Positions 34,818 through 42,779 of a stretch of 64,000 nt of DNA are shown here, in pieces; position 1 is the first letter of the stretch; each line of letters opens with the position of its first letter. The translations under genes were made by a program, and so were the position numbers. The DNA is from Opitutia bacterium (GTDB lineage Bacteria > Verrucomicrobiota > Verrucomicrobiia > Opitutales > UBA953): the NCBI GenBank assembly GCA_947453335.1, contig CANGFP010000001.1, forward strand, positions 310,001 through 374,000, written 5' to 3'. The notes under the pieces are model-generated. The model did no database searches and was not told the origin of the DNA. It worked only from the letters and a program-made list of their open reading frames with translations.

Positions 34818-36743
34818 TTAGTCGAGCAGGTTCTCCCGGAGGAAGAGGACGGTCGCCTGGAACTGGAAGTCGGCGTTCGACTTCTTGGCGAACCCATGGC
34901 CTTCGTCGTTGGCCATCACGAACCAGACGCGGCCGCCGTGCGCGCGGATCGCGTCGCGCATGCGTTCGGCCTCGGTGAAGGGGACGCGCGGGTCGTTGCG
35001 TCCTTGGACGATCAGGAGCGGCGCGCGGACGCGGTCGGCATGGTTGGCCGGGGAGATGCGCTCGAGGAAGGCGCGCACCTCGGGCTTGCGCTCGTCGCCG
35101 TACTCGAGGCGGCGGTTGCCGCGCCGGTAGTCGGAGGTGTCGCGCAGGAAGGTCACGAAGTTGGCGATGCCCACGTTGTCGATGCCGCAGCGGAAGCGTC
35201 CGGGGTAGTTCGTCAGGCAGGCCAGGCTCATGAACCCGCCGTAGCTCCCGCCGTAGGCGGCGACGCGCGCCGCGTCCAGGCGGTCCGACCGGCCGATCCA
35301 GTCGAGCACGGCGGCGACGTCCTTCACGGCGTCCTCGCGCTTCACGCCGTCGTCGAGGCCGAGGTAGGTGCGGCCGTAGCCGGTGGAGCCGCGGACGTTC
35401 GGGTAGACGAGCGCGACGCCGAGCTCGTTGAGGTAGTAGAGCGCCGAGCCGCGGTAGCCGGGGCGCGACTGGCCTTCGGGGCCGCCGTGGAAGAGCATGA
35501 GCACGGGGCGCTTGCCCGGGAACTTCTTCGCGTCGGGGTAGTAGACGAGCGCCGGGATGCTGAGGCCGTCGAAGCTGGGCGTGCGCACGACCTCGGGCTG
35601 CGTCACGGCTATCTCCTTCTTGGGCTTCGTCGTGCGGTTCGTCCAGCGCGTGAGCCGGCCGGCGTCGAGGTCGAGGGACCAGGCGTCGCTGGCCGAATCC
35701 TCGGTGTTCAGGGTGAAGCCGAGCTCATGGCTGCCGGCGCGCCAGGCGAGGTTGGAGAGCACGCCGGGCTTCACCGCCGACACGGGCGTCTCGCGGCCGG
35801 TCTCGAGGTCCCAGCAGTGGAGCTTCGAGAAGCCTTCTTCGTTGACCGCGAACGCGAGGCGCTTGCCGTCGGTGGACACCGCGAGCTCCTCGGCGTCCCA
35901 CTTCGGCTCCGCGACCAGGGGCGTGAGCTTGCCCGTCGCGACCTCGAGACGCACGACGGAGAGGAAGTCGGAGCCGTGGTTGGAGAGGGCGTAGATCGCG
36001 CGGTCGCCTTCCGCGAAGAGGCTCTGCTGGTAGAGGCAGGGGGCGCCTTTGGGGCTGACCTGCGCGCGCTTGCCGGTCGCGACGTCGACGGTCCAGAGGC
36101 GCGAGGCGGCGTTGCCGAGGCTTTGGCGGACGAGCAGCAGTCTGCCGTCGGCGGACCAATCCACCGGCGCCCAGCCGGAGGAATCGAGGCGGACGAGTTC
36201 GCGGGGCTCGCCGGGCCGGGCGACGTCCGCGAGCAGGATGTCGCTGTCCTTGCCGTTGCGGCGGTTGGAGCAGTAGGCGATCGTCGCGCCGTCCTTCGAC
36301 CAGACCGCGTCGGTGTTGCGCGACTTGCCGTCCGTCAGGCGCACGGGCGGAAGCTCGGGATGCGCGGCGTCCGTCAGCCAGAGCTGGTAGTTCTCGTCGC
36401 CGCCGTGGTCCACGGAGTAGAGCAGCCGCGTCCCGCGGGGCTGGAACGTCCCGCTGCGCACGGTGTCGGGGCCTTTGGTGAGGGCGACGCGCTTCGCCAG
36501 CGGGGCCGCCATGGAGTGCAGGTGCGTGGCGTCGCCGTTGCGCGTCGTGACGAGGATCGCCCGCGTCGTGGTCGCCCAGCCGCGGAAGCCCGCGCCGCCG
36601 AGGTTCGCGTAGGGCTCGAGTTCGGCCTTCAGCTCCGGCGTGATGGCGGGGATCCCTTCGGTGACGAGGTTGGCCGGATGCGTCGGGGCCGTCTGGCAGG
36701 CCGACAGCAGCAGGAGGAGGCCGAGCAGGGCGGGGCGGACCAT
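34818..36743 (-). CDS. Prolyl oligopeptidase-family (S9) peptidase lipoprotein
   Basis: The 641-residue product begins with a lipoprotein signal (LLGLLLLLSACQTAP, lipobox LSAC). A beta-propeller-like part (about 40-380) precedes an alpha/beta-hydrolase peptidase domain. The catalytic triad is visible: Ser500 in GGSYGGFMS, Asp584 in GRNDPRVP and His616 in NDEGHGF. These enzymes cleave short peptides, often after proline or like acyl-aminoacyl peptidases. The ATG at 36743 is preferred; an upstream ATG adds five residues. It is divergent from the esterase gene across an 86-base spacer that contains an A+T pocket (ATGATATAACC). Confidence 0.9.
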   Translation of the reverse strand: MVRPALLGLLLLLSACQTAPTHPANLVTEGIPAITPELKAELEPYANLGGAGFRGWATTTRAILVTTRNGDATHLHSMAAPLAKRVALTKGPDTVRSGTFQPRGTRLLYSVDHGGDENYQLWLTDAAHPELPPVRLTDGKSRNTDAVWSKDGATIAYCSNRRNGKDSDILLADVARPGEPRELVRLDSSGWAPVDWSADGRLLLVRQSLGNAASRLWTVDVATGKRAQVSPKGAPCLYQQSLFAEGDRAIYALSNHGSDFLSVVRLEVATGKLTPLVAEPKWDAEELAVSTDGKRLAFAVNEEGFSKLHCWDLETGRETPVSAVKPGVLSNLAWRAGSHELGFTLNTEDSASDAWSLDLDAGRLTRWTNRTTKPKKEIAVTQPEVVRTPSFDGLSIPALVYYPDAKKFPGKRPVLMLFHGGPEGQSRPGYRGSALYYLNELGVALVYPNVRGSTGYGRTYLGLDDGVKREDAVKDVAAVLDWIGRSDRLDAARVAAYGGSYGGFMSLACLTNYPGRFRCGIDNVGIANFVTFLRDTSDYRRGNRRLEYGDERKPEVRAFLERISPANHADRVRAPLLIVQGRNDPRVPFTEAERMRDAIRAHGGRVWFVMANDEGHGFAKKSNADFQFQATVLFLRENLLD

Positions 36744-36829
36744 GGTGTCGTCATACAAATGATATAACCGATGATGGGTCGAGCCGAAGTTGGCTCGCCT
36801 CCGGGCGCCGGCCCCGTCAGCCTCCCGGC

Positions 36830-37954
36830 ATGCTCCGTCGGTCCTCCTGCGTCCTCGTGCTCTGCGCCGGCCTCGTCGCCCAGGCGGCCGAGGGCCTCAC
36901 GCGCGTCGCCGCGGAGGCGCGCGTCGCCGTGGTGGCGGCCGAGCGCTCGGCGGAACTGAGGAAGGAGCGGGCGGCGGAGGTGGCCGCGAAGGAACTGCGC
37001 CAAGGCGAGCTGTCTTTGCGTTGGCTGGAGAAGGAGTTCGCTCCCGCGGCCGAGGGCAAGCGCAGCCTGTGGATCTCCATGCATGGCGGCGGCGGCGCCC
37101 CGGCCTCCGTCAACGACCAGCAGTGGAGGAACCAGATCCGCCTGTACGCGCCCGCCGAGGGCATCGTGGTGGCGCCGCGCGCGCCGACCAACACCTGGAA
37201 CCTCTGGCATGAGGCGCACATCGACCGGATGTTCGCGCGCCTGATCGACGACTTCGTGGCCGTGCGCGGGGTCGACCCCTCGAGGGTCTACCTGCTCGGC
37301 TATTCCGCCGGCGGCGACGGCGTCTGGCAGCTGGCGCCGCGCATGCCCGACCGTTTCGCGGCGGCTTCGATGATGGCCGGCCATCCGAACGGCGTGAGCA
37401 CGCTCGGCGTCCGCAACCTGCCGTTCGCGATGTTCGTCGGAGGCGCCGACGCCGCCTACGGCCGGAACAAGGTCGTCGCGGAGAAGATCGCCGAGTTCGA
37501 CCGTCTGCAGCGGGAGGACGCCGAAGGTTACGTCCATCTCGGCCGGGTCTACGAAGGGTTGCCGCATTGGATGGACCGCAAGGACGCCGAGGCTTTGCCG
37601 TGGATGGCCAAGTTCACCCGCCAGGCTTGGCCCAAGCGGCTCATCTGGGTCCAGACCGGCGTGGTGCACGACAAGTTCTACTGGCTGCAGGTGCCGGCCG
37701 CCGCCGCCCAGCCGGGCCAGAAGCTCGTCGCGGTGGTGACCGGTCAGACGATCGCCGTCACGGGCGAGCCGCCCAAGGGTTGGGCGCTGCGCCTCAACGA
37801 CGCCCTCGTCGACCTCGATGCGCCGGTCACCGTGACGCTGAACGGCCAGCAGCTCTTCCAGGGCAAGGTGCCGCGTACCGAGGCGGTCATCCGCTCTGCG
37901 CTGGCCGAACGCCTCGACGCGGCGATCTGTCCGACGGCGGAGCTGAAGTTCTGA
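36830..37954 (+). CDS. Exported PHB-depolymerase/feruloyl-esterase-like alpha/beta hydrolase
   Basis: The 374-residue product has a signal peptide (MLRRSSCVLVLCAGLVAQAAE), a charged helical region (residues 25-65), and a hydrolase domain. SLWISMHGGGGAPA is the oxyanion-hole HGGGG motif. Ser159 is in LLGYSAGGDGVW, and His near GLPHWMDR is the likely triad His. This matches esterases of the PHB depolymerase/LpqC group. The C-terminal region (VTLNGQQLFQGKVPRTEA) is a strand-rich extension. The upstream region shares a 15-base identity with the leader of the next gene. Confidence 0.82.
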   Translation: MLRRSSCVLVLCAGLVAQAAEGLTRVAAEARVAVVAAERSAELRKERAAEVAAKELRQGELSLRWLEKEFAPAAEGKRSLWISMHGGGGAPASVNDQQWRNQIRLYAPAEGIVVAPRAPTNTWNLWHEAHIDRMFARLIDDFVAVRGVDPSRVYLLGYSAGGDGVWQLAPRMPDRFAAASMMAGHPNGVSTLGVRNLPFAMFVGGADAAYGRNKVVAEKIAEFDRLQREDAEGYVHLGRVYEGLPHWMDRKDAEALPWMAKFTRQAWPKRLIWVQTGVVHDKFYWLQVPAAAAQPGQKLVAVVTGQTIAVTGEPPKGWALRLNDALVDLDAPVTVTLNGQQLFQGKVPRTEAVIRSALAERLDAAICPTAELKF

Positions 37955-38060
37955 GTCCCCGGCCGGGCTTCCTCCGCGCAGGCGTCGCGCATGTCGGACG
38001 GGTGGTCCCGGAAGTTGGCTCGCCTGCGGCCGGCCACTTCCCACCATCCTCGGGAACCCC

Positions 38061-38738
38061 ATGAAGCCACTGCCCCTGCTCTTCGCCTTCGTCTCGGTGG
38101 CGTCATCCGCCGCGCCCGCCAAGGAAACCTATCCCGTCAGCGCTCCCGCCATCGCCGTGACGCACCCCGCCGCGGATGCCGCGGGTTTCGCGCCGCTCTT
38201 CAACGGCAAGGATCTCGCGGGCTGGAAGACCAAGGGGAACTGGGTCTACGACCGCGACGGCAGCGTGACCTTGCAGCCGCGCCCCGGGGAGACGGGCTGG
38301 AAGCGCTTCGACGCGTACCTGTTCACCGAGCGCAAGTACCGCAGCTTCGTCCTCGACCTCGAGTTCAAGTTCGAGCCGACCGGAAACTCCGGCGTGTTCT
38401 TCTGCGTCGCCGATCCGCTGGATCCGGTCGACAAAGGCATCGAGCTCCAGATCCTCGATACCCATGGGCTCGCGACGCCCGGCCACCATGACTGCGGCGG
38501 CATCATCCGCGCGATGGCTCCGGCCAAGAACATGGTCAAGCCAGCCGGCGAATGGAACCGCTACACGTTGACCCTCGAGGGCCGCGCGTTGACCGTCGAC
38601 TTCAACGGCCAGCGCACGATCGTGCTCAAGCTCGACGAGTCGCCGATGAAGGATCGGCCGGCCGAGGGCCACATCGGCTTCCAGGACGAGGCCAAGCGCG
38701 TCTGGTACCGCGGCGTGCGGATCCGCGAGCTGAAGTAG
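38061..38738 (+). CDS. DUF1080 (3-keto-disaccharide hydrolase-like) exported protein
   Basis: The 225-residue product has a signal peptide (MKPLPLLFAFVSVASSAAPA), then the domain start FAPLFNGKDLAGWKTKGNW, a hallmark of DUF1080. This concanavalin/LamG-like jelly-roll fold is abundant in Planctomycetes and Verrucomicrobia. The sheet strands FVLDLEFKFEPTGNSGVFF and GHIGFQDEAKRVWYRGVRI are typical. Some members hydrolyse 3-keto-glycosides. The gene is preceded by a 15-base segment identical to one before the esterase gene, at a similar distance from the start. Confidence 0.88.
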   Translation: MKPLPLLFAFVSVASSAAPAKETYPVSAPAIAVTHPAADAAGFAPLFNGKDLAGWKTKGNWVYDRDGSVTLQPRPGETGWKRFDAYLFTERKYRSFVLDLEFKFEPTGNSGVFFCVADPLDPVDKGIELQILDTHGLATPGHHDCGGIIRAMAPAKNMVKPAGEWNRYTLTLEGRALTVDFNGQRTIVLKLDESPMKDRPAEGHIGFQDEAKRVWYRGVRIRELK

Positions 38739-38747
38739 GCCGTCCGC

Positions 38748-39158
38748 TCAACCCCGGCGCCGCAGGCTCTTCCACGGCTCCTGGTCGCTGACGTCGACCA
38801 TGAACGGGCCCTTGCTGTCGCCGGGCGAGAGGATCGCGAGGATGACGGCGTCTTCGCGGGAGCTGTTGAACGTCGCGTGCACCAGGCCCGCCGGGATGTG
38901 GGCGCTTTCGCCGGCCTTGAGGATGCGGAACTCCTGCTCGACCCATTGCTCTACCTCCCCGCGGAGGACGTAGATCATCTCCTCGAGCTCGGGGTGTATG
39001 TGGAAGTTGTGGCCTTCACCGGCCGGGAGGGTGGCTTCGCAGACCTGCAGGGCCTTGGCCTCGGTCACGCCGGGGCGGCACAGCCAGTAGTTGGTGCGGC
39101 CTTTGTACTCCTCCTTCAGGGCGTTGGCGGGGGTGACGAAGCGCAGCGGTTGGCTCAT
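38748..39158 (-). CDS. Cupin-domain protein
   Basis: A 136-residue single-domain cupin. Motif 1, HNFHIHPELEEMIYVLRGEV, has the His-x-His and Glu metal ligands, and motif 2, HIPAGLVHATFN, has the fourth His. Small cupins bind a metal and act as isomerases, dioxygenases or sugar-binding sensors; no substrate can be assigned. It has no signal peptide, so it is cytoplasmic. It converges on the DUF1080 gene with a 9-base gap. Sequence before the divergent SGNH gene has no obvious operator. Confidence 0.88.
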   Translation of the reverse strand: MSQPLRFVTPANALKEEYKGRTNYWLCRPGVTEAKALQVCEATLPAGEGHNFHIHPELEEMIYVLRGEVEQWVEQEFRILKAGESAHIPAGLVHATFNSSREDAVILAILSPGDSKGPFMVDVSDQEPWKSLRRRG

Positions 39159-39260
39159 GGTCCGACGCTGGGCGGCCGAGGCTCCCGGGGCAAGCGTCCG
39201 CAACGGCGCGTTGACAGGAAGGAACCTCGGAGGGAGAAGCGGTGTCCTGCTCCCATCCCC

Positions 39261-40052
39261 ATGAAGCCCCTCCATACCCTGCTCCTCGGCGCCGCCTTCC
39301 TCGGCGCCTCCCTCTTCGCCGATGAGGCCAAGAAGCCCGCGGCCGACGCGCCCAAGCCCGCCGTCAAGCCCGCCGCGGTGAAGCTGCCCGTGCAGCCCGC
39401 CGACGTCGCCGCTCCTAAGCTCGGCAACGATGGCCAGATCCAGGCCGGCTTCGCCAAGTCGCACGAGTCCTTCGTGGCCCAGGCCAAGAAGGGCGAAGCG
39501 CAGGTCGTCTTCCTCGGCGACTCCATCACCGCCGGCTGGAACGGCCAGAAGGCGCTCTTCGACAAGGAGTACTCCCAGTACAAGGCCGTCAACTTCGGCA
39601 TCGGCGGCGACCGCGTCCAGCACGTGCTTTGGCGCGTCGAGAACGGCGAGTTCGAGGGCATCAAGCCCAAGGTCGTCGTCCTCATGATCGGCACCAACAA
39701 CTCCGGCACCGCCGAGAACTCCGTCGAGCAGGTCGCGGGCGGCATCAAGAACATCATCGACGCCATCCACAAGCGTTCGCCCGACACCAAGGTCCTCCTG
39801 CTCGCGATCTTCCCGCGCGGCCCCGGCGAAGCCAACAACCCCGGACGCGCCAAGAACAAGGCCGTGAACGAGCTCATCGCCAAGTTCCATGACGGCAAGA
39901 AGGTCCACTACCTCGACATCGGTCCGAAGTTCCTCGCCGCCGACGGCACGCTCTCGAAGGACATCATGCCCGACCTGCTGCACCTGAACGCCAAGGGCTA
40001 CCAGATCGAGGCCGACGCGATCCGCGAGAAGCTCGCCGAGCTCGCCAAGTAA
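39261..40052 (+). CDS. Exported SGNH/GDSL-family esterase
   Basis: The 263-residue product has a signal peptide (MKPLHTLLLGAAFLGASLFA), then an Ala/Pro/Lys linker. The SGNH blocks are all visible: block I GDSITAGW with Ser88, block II Gly in GIGGDRVQ, block III GTNN, and block V DLLHLN with Asp and His. This subgroup is similar to platelet-activating-factor acetylhydrolase-like lipases and carbohydrate acetylesterases. It probably deacetylates sugars or lipids in the periplasm. A strong terminator follows. Confidence 0.9.
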   Translation: MKPLHTLLLGAAFLGASLFADEAKKPAADAPKPAVKPAAVKLPVQPADVAAPKLGNDGQIQAGFAKSHESFVAQAKKGEAQVVFLGDSITAGWNGQKALFDKEYSQYKAVNFGIGGDRVQHVLWRVENGEFEGIKPKVVVLMIGTNNSGTAENSVEQVAGGIKNIIDAIHKRSPDTKVLLLAIFPRGPGEANNPGRAKNKAVNELIAKFHDGKKVHYLDIGPKFLAADGTLSKDIMPDLLHLNAKGYQIEADAIREKLAELAK

Positions 40053-40075
40053 GCCGTCCCCTCGGTGGGTCACGC

Positions 40076-40102
40076 AGGCCGGCCCCAAAGGGCCGGCCTT
40101 TT
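40076..40102 (+). terminator. Terminator after the SGNH esterase
   Basis: AGGCCGGCCC (40076-40085) and GGGCCGGCCT (40090-40099) form a 10-bp stem with a four-base loop, followed by TTTT. It lies between convergent genes. Confidence 0.85.
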
Positions 40103-40122
40103 GCGTGCCCGCATGCGGAGCC

Positions 40123-41436
40123 TCACTTGCGGCGCCAGCTCGCCGGGAGGTCCGGCAGCGTCGCCGTCAGGATCTCGTCGATGGCCTTGCGTTCGGCCGC
40201 GGGGAGGTAGGCGTAGTCCGCCGGGGGTTCCTCGGCGCGGAGGATCGCCGCGAGTCGAGTGAGCACCAGAGTGCGCAGCTCGGGTGGGAAGCCTTTGAAG
40301 GATTCGCTGTAGACCAGCGGGCTGCAGCGGTAGCGGAAGAGGCGGGTCTTGAGGTCGAGGTCGCGCAGCGCGCGGCCCTGCGGGTCGGCGCGACGGCCCT
40401 TCTCGTAACATTTCTCGAACTCGCCGTCGCCGCGCAGGCCTTCGGCGGGCAGCGGGGGTTCCTCCCGGCAGAGGAGCGCCGAGATGACCTTGTCGGCCTC
40501 GCTCGTCAGCGAGACGAGCGTCGAGCCCGCGAGGGGCGCGTCGGCGGGGAGCTGGAGGATCTCGCGGGTCGCGGGCCAGCGGGCGAGCGAGAGGCGGGCG
40601 GTCTGGTTGGCCGCGGCGAGGACGTTGTGCACGAAGACCTGGTGGTCGTGGACGCTGAGGGCGACGATGTCGCTGGTGGTCTTGGGGTAGCGGCCGATGT
40701 CGAAGTAGTCCTTGAGCGATTGGAGCGTGACGCCGCCCTTGCCGTCGGCGGTGCGGAAGTCGGCCTCGGTCTTGCCTACGGTGTTGCCGCGGTGCCGGAA
40801 GGGGCTGGGGGCTCCGGTGACGTACCAACCGCCCCAGCGTTCCGCGTACGGGGTGTCGGGGTCGATGTTCGAGATGCTGGAGCCGCTCAACGCCTCGCCT
40901 TCGGCGTCGGGCATCACGGAGCGGGCGCGCAGGCTAGGCGTGCGTTCGTAGCTCTTGTGGCAGGACAGGCACTGGTTGTCGCGCTGGAGGATGGGCTTGT
41001 CGCCGTCCTCGGTCGCGTCGAGGAGGTAGAAGGTCGCGCCGAGCACGGGATCGAACAGCGTGACTTCCATCGCGCCACCGGGGACCCAGCCGACGTAGGC
41101 TTCGTCGGAGAAGAAGAGGACGCGCGGGTTCTTGGGGCCGATGATCGCCCGCTGGTGGCTGGTCTTGCTGAAGACGAGGATCTGCGAATCGACGGGGACG
41201 TCGAGCTGGTCGAGCAGCCAGCGGAGGCGGCGGCGCGCGGGCCAGCCGCGGATCTCGTCGGCCTGCTTGCGGAAGGCTTCGTTGAGCTTGGATGCCCGGT
41301 CGTTCGGCTTCGTGGCCGAATAGTTGATGGGCGGGTCCTCGAAGGGTTCGGCTTCCTGTGCGCGGCCGCCCGCGGCCAAACCGGCCAGGCAAAGCCCGGC
41401 GATGAGATTCCGGCTCCAGCGGCGAGGCATCTTCAT
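40123..41436 (-). CDS. Exported monohaem c-type cytochrome-like protein
   Basis: The 437-residue product has an N-terminal signal (NLIAGLCLAGLAAGG) and a single CxxCH haem-binding motif at C156-L-S-C159-H160 (in DNQCLSCHKSYER). The rest of the protein does not look like a classical cytochrome c. A first part with RGWPARRRLRWLLDQLDVP and a middle with FSDEAYVGWVPGGAMEVT surround the haem, followed by a helical half. I do not recognise a named family, but such proteins occur in Verrucomicrobia and Planctomycetes. It is likely periplasmic and may carry electrons. It lies 112 bases downstream of the sigma factor gene on the same strand. Confidence 0.75.
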   Translation of the reverse strand: MKMPRRWSRNLIAGLCLAGLAAGGRAQEAEPFEDPPINYSATKPNDRASKLNEAFRKQADEIRGWPARRRLRWLLDQLDVPVDSQILVFSKTSHQRAIIGPKNPRVLFFSDEAYVGWVPGGAMEVTLFDPVLGATFYLLDATEDGDKPILQRDNQCLSCHKSYERTPSLRARSVMPDAEGEALSGSSISNIDPDTPYAERWGGWYVTGAPSPFRHRGNTVGKTEADFRTADGKGGVTLQSLKDYFDIGRYPKTTSDIVALSVHDHQVFVHNVLAAANQTARLSLARWPATREILQLPADAPLAGSTLVSLTSEADKVISALLCREEPPLPAEGLRGDGEFEKCYEKGRRADPQGRALRDLDLKTRLFRYRCSPLVYSESFKGFPPELRTLVLTRLAAILRAEEPPADYAYLPAAERKAIDEILTATLPDLPASWRRK

Positions 41437-41548
41437 GTGTCCGATAATAGGCAGTCCGGGTCGAAGGACAAGGGCTGGTCTCGGCCTGGTTGTCCCGTGC
41501 CGGTGGTATTAGCCGGACGCACCCGGGGCGTAAGGCGGCCGCGTGGTC

Positions 41549-42526
41549 TCAGTTGGCCCCGAAAGCGGCCGGCTGGACGAGCGCGCGCAGCTTGCGGTGG
41601 GTGCGTTCCTCGATCTGGCGGACGCGTTCCCGGCTGACGTTCAGGTGGTCGCCGATCTCGTCGAGCGTCCATTCCCGGCCGTCGCGCAGGCCGGTGCGGA
41701 GCTCGACGATGAGCGTCTCGCGTTCGCCCAGGAGGCGGAGGTGCCCACGGATGAGTTCGGCGTCGAGGCGCCGGGCCGCGAGCTTCGCCGTGCCCGGCGC
41801 CTCGTCGTCGCGGAGCGTCTCGCCCAAGGTCAGTTCGCCGTCGTCGCCCACGGGTGCGTCGAGCGAGATGTTCGCCTGGCCGAGTTCGCGGAGGGAGGCG
41901 ACCTTCTCGGCGGGGAGGTCCAGCCGGAGAGCGAGCTCCTCGTCGGTGGCGTCGCGGCCCAGGGCCTGGAGCAGGGTCGCTTCGGCCCGGCGGACCAGGC
42001 GCAAGGTCTCGCGGATGTTGCGGGGCAGGTCGACGACGCGGCGGCGGCGGCCGAGCTCGGCTACGATCATGCTGTAGATCGGCCAGGTGGCGTAGGTGTT
42101 GAAGCGGACGTTCTTCCCGGGCAGGAAGCGCTCGGCGGCCAGCATGAGGCCGTGGTTGGCGGCGCTGGTGAGGTCTTCGCGTTCCTCCGCGGTGCGCGCG
42201 TATTTGTTGGCGCAGTAGACGGCGAGCTTGAGGTTGTGCTCGACGAGGGTGTCGCGCGCGGCCCGGGCGACCGCGGTGAACGAACCGTCGGCGGCGCGGC
42301 CGGCTTGGACCAAGGTGGCCAAGCGGCGTTCTTCCGCTGCGTCCAGCATCTCGTGCGAGCCGATCTGCTGCAGGTAGGCCTGGAAGCCGTCGAGCTCGGC
42401 CGCGGCTTGGGTCGCCGGGGATTCATCCGTCCATCCGAAGGTGGTCGGGTCCTGCTGCGGGCCAGACGGGTGGCGGTCAGGGATGAGGGGGGTGATGGGC
42501 GTGGCGGTGGGGAGGAGCGTGATCAT
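41549..42526 (-). CDS. Divergent sigma-70 family RNA polymerase sigma factor
   Basis: The 325-residue product has sigma-70 regions 1.2 to 4: DGFQAYLQQIGSHEMLD (1.2), NLKLAVYCANKYARTAEERE (2.1), NVRFNTYATWPIYSMI (2.3-2.4), SLDAPVGDDGELTLGETL (3.2) and WTLDEIGDHLNVSRERVRQI (4.2, an intact helix-turn-helix). Compared with primary sigma factors, the 2.2 motif is EDLTSAANHGLML rather than EDLIQEGNIGLM, and 2.4 reads TWPIYSMI rather than TWWIRQAI. This suggests a group 2 or 3 alternative factor. The first 45 residues are Pro/Thr-rich and variable. Its targets are unknown. Confidence 0.85.
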   Translation of the reverse strand: MITLLPTATPITPLIPDRHPSGPQQDPTTFGWTDESPATQAAAELDGFQAYLQQIGSHEMLDAAEERRLATLVQAGRAADGSFTAVARAARDTLVEHNLKLAVYCANKYARTAEEREDLTSAANHGLMLAAERFLPGKNVRFNTYATWPIYSMIVAELGRRRRVVDLPRNIRETLRLVRRAEATLLQALGRDATDEELALRLDLPAEKVASLRELGQANISLDAPVGDDGELTLGETLRDDEAPGTAKLAARRLDAELIRGHLRLLGERETLIVELRTGLRDGREWTLDEIGDHLNVSRERVRQIEERTHRKLRALVQPAAFGAN

Positions 42527-42594
42527 GGAAAAATGCGAAGGGCCTGTATATAAGGGGCCGGAAAAGGGGGTTTCCGGAGGCGTGTTTCCGTAAG

Positions 42595-42640
42595 TGTCTG
42601 AATGTGAACGAAATAAATTCGTATTATATTATCTGGCCCA
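42595..42640. promoter_or_regulatory. A+T-rich promoter region between sigma factor and M13 peptidase genes
   Basis: A sharp A+T island in a GC-rich chromosome. It holds the inverted repeat ACGAA-5-TTCGT (42608-42622). Next is ATTATATTAT, which reads as a perfect TATAAT on the minus strand (42628-42623). No good -35 lies at 16-18 bases on either strand. Divergent promoters are likely here, perhaps read by an alternative factor. Confidence 0.4.
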
Positions 42641-42779
42641 CCGGTGGATTGGGCCTGAGGAGGCGGCTGGCCGCGGCGGAGGCGACACCTTGCCCGTGGC
42701 AATGGTGGCCACAAGGGGGCTCGGCCCAATTTCCCAAAAAAAGGGTTCCGCAGGGCAGGGCGTCGGATTGACTCGTGGG

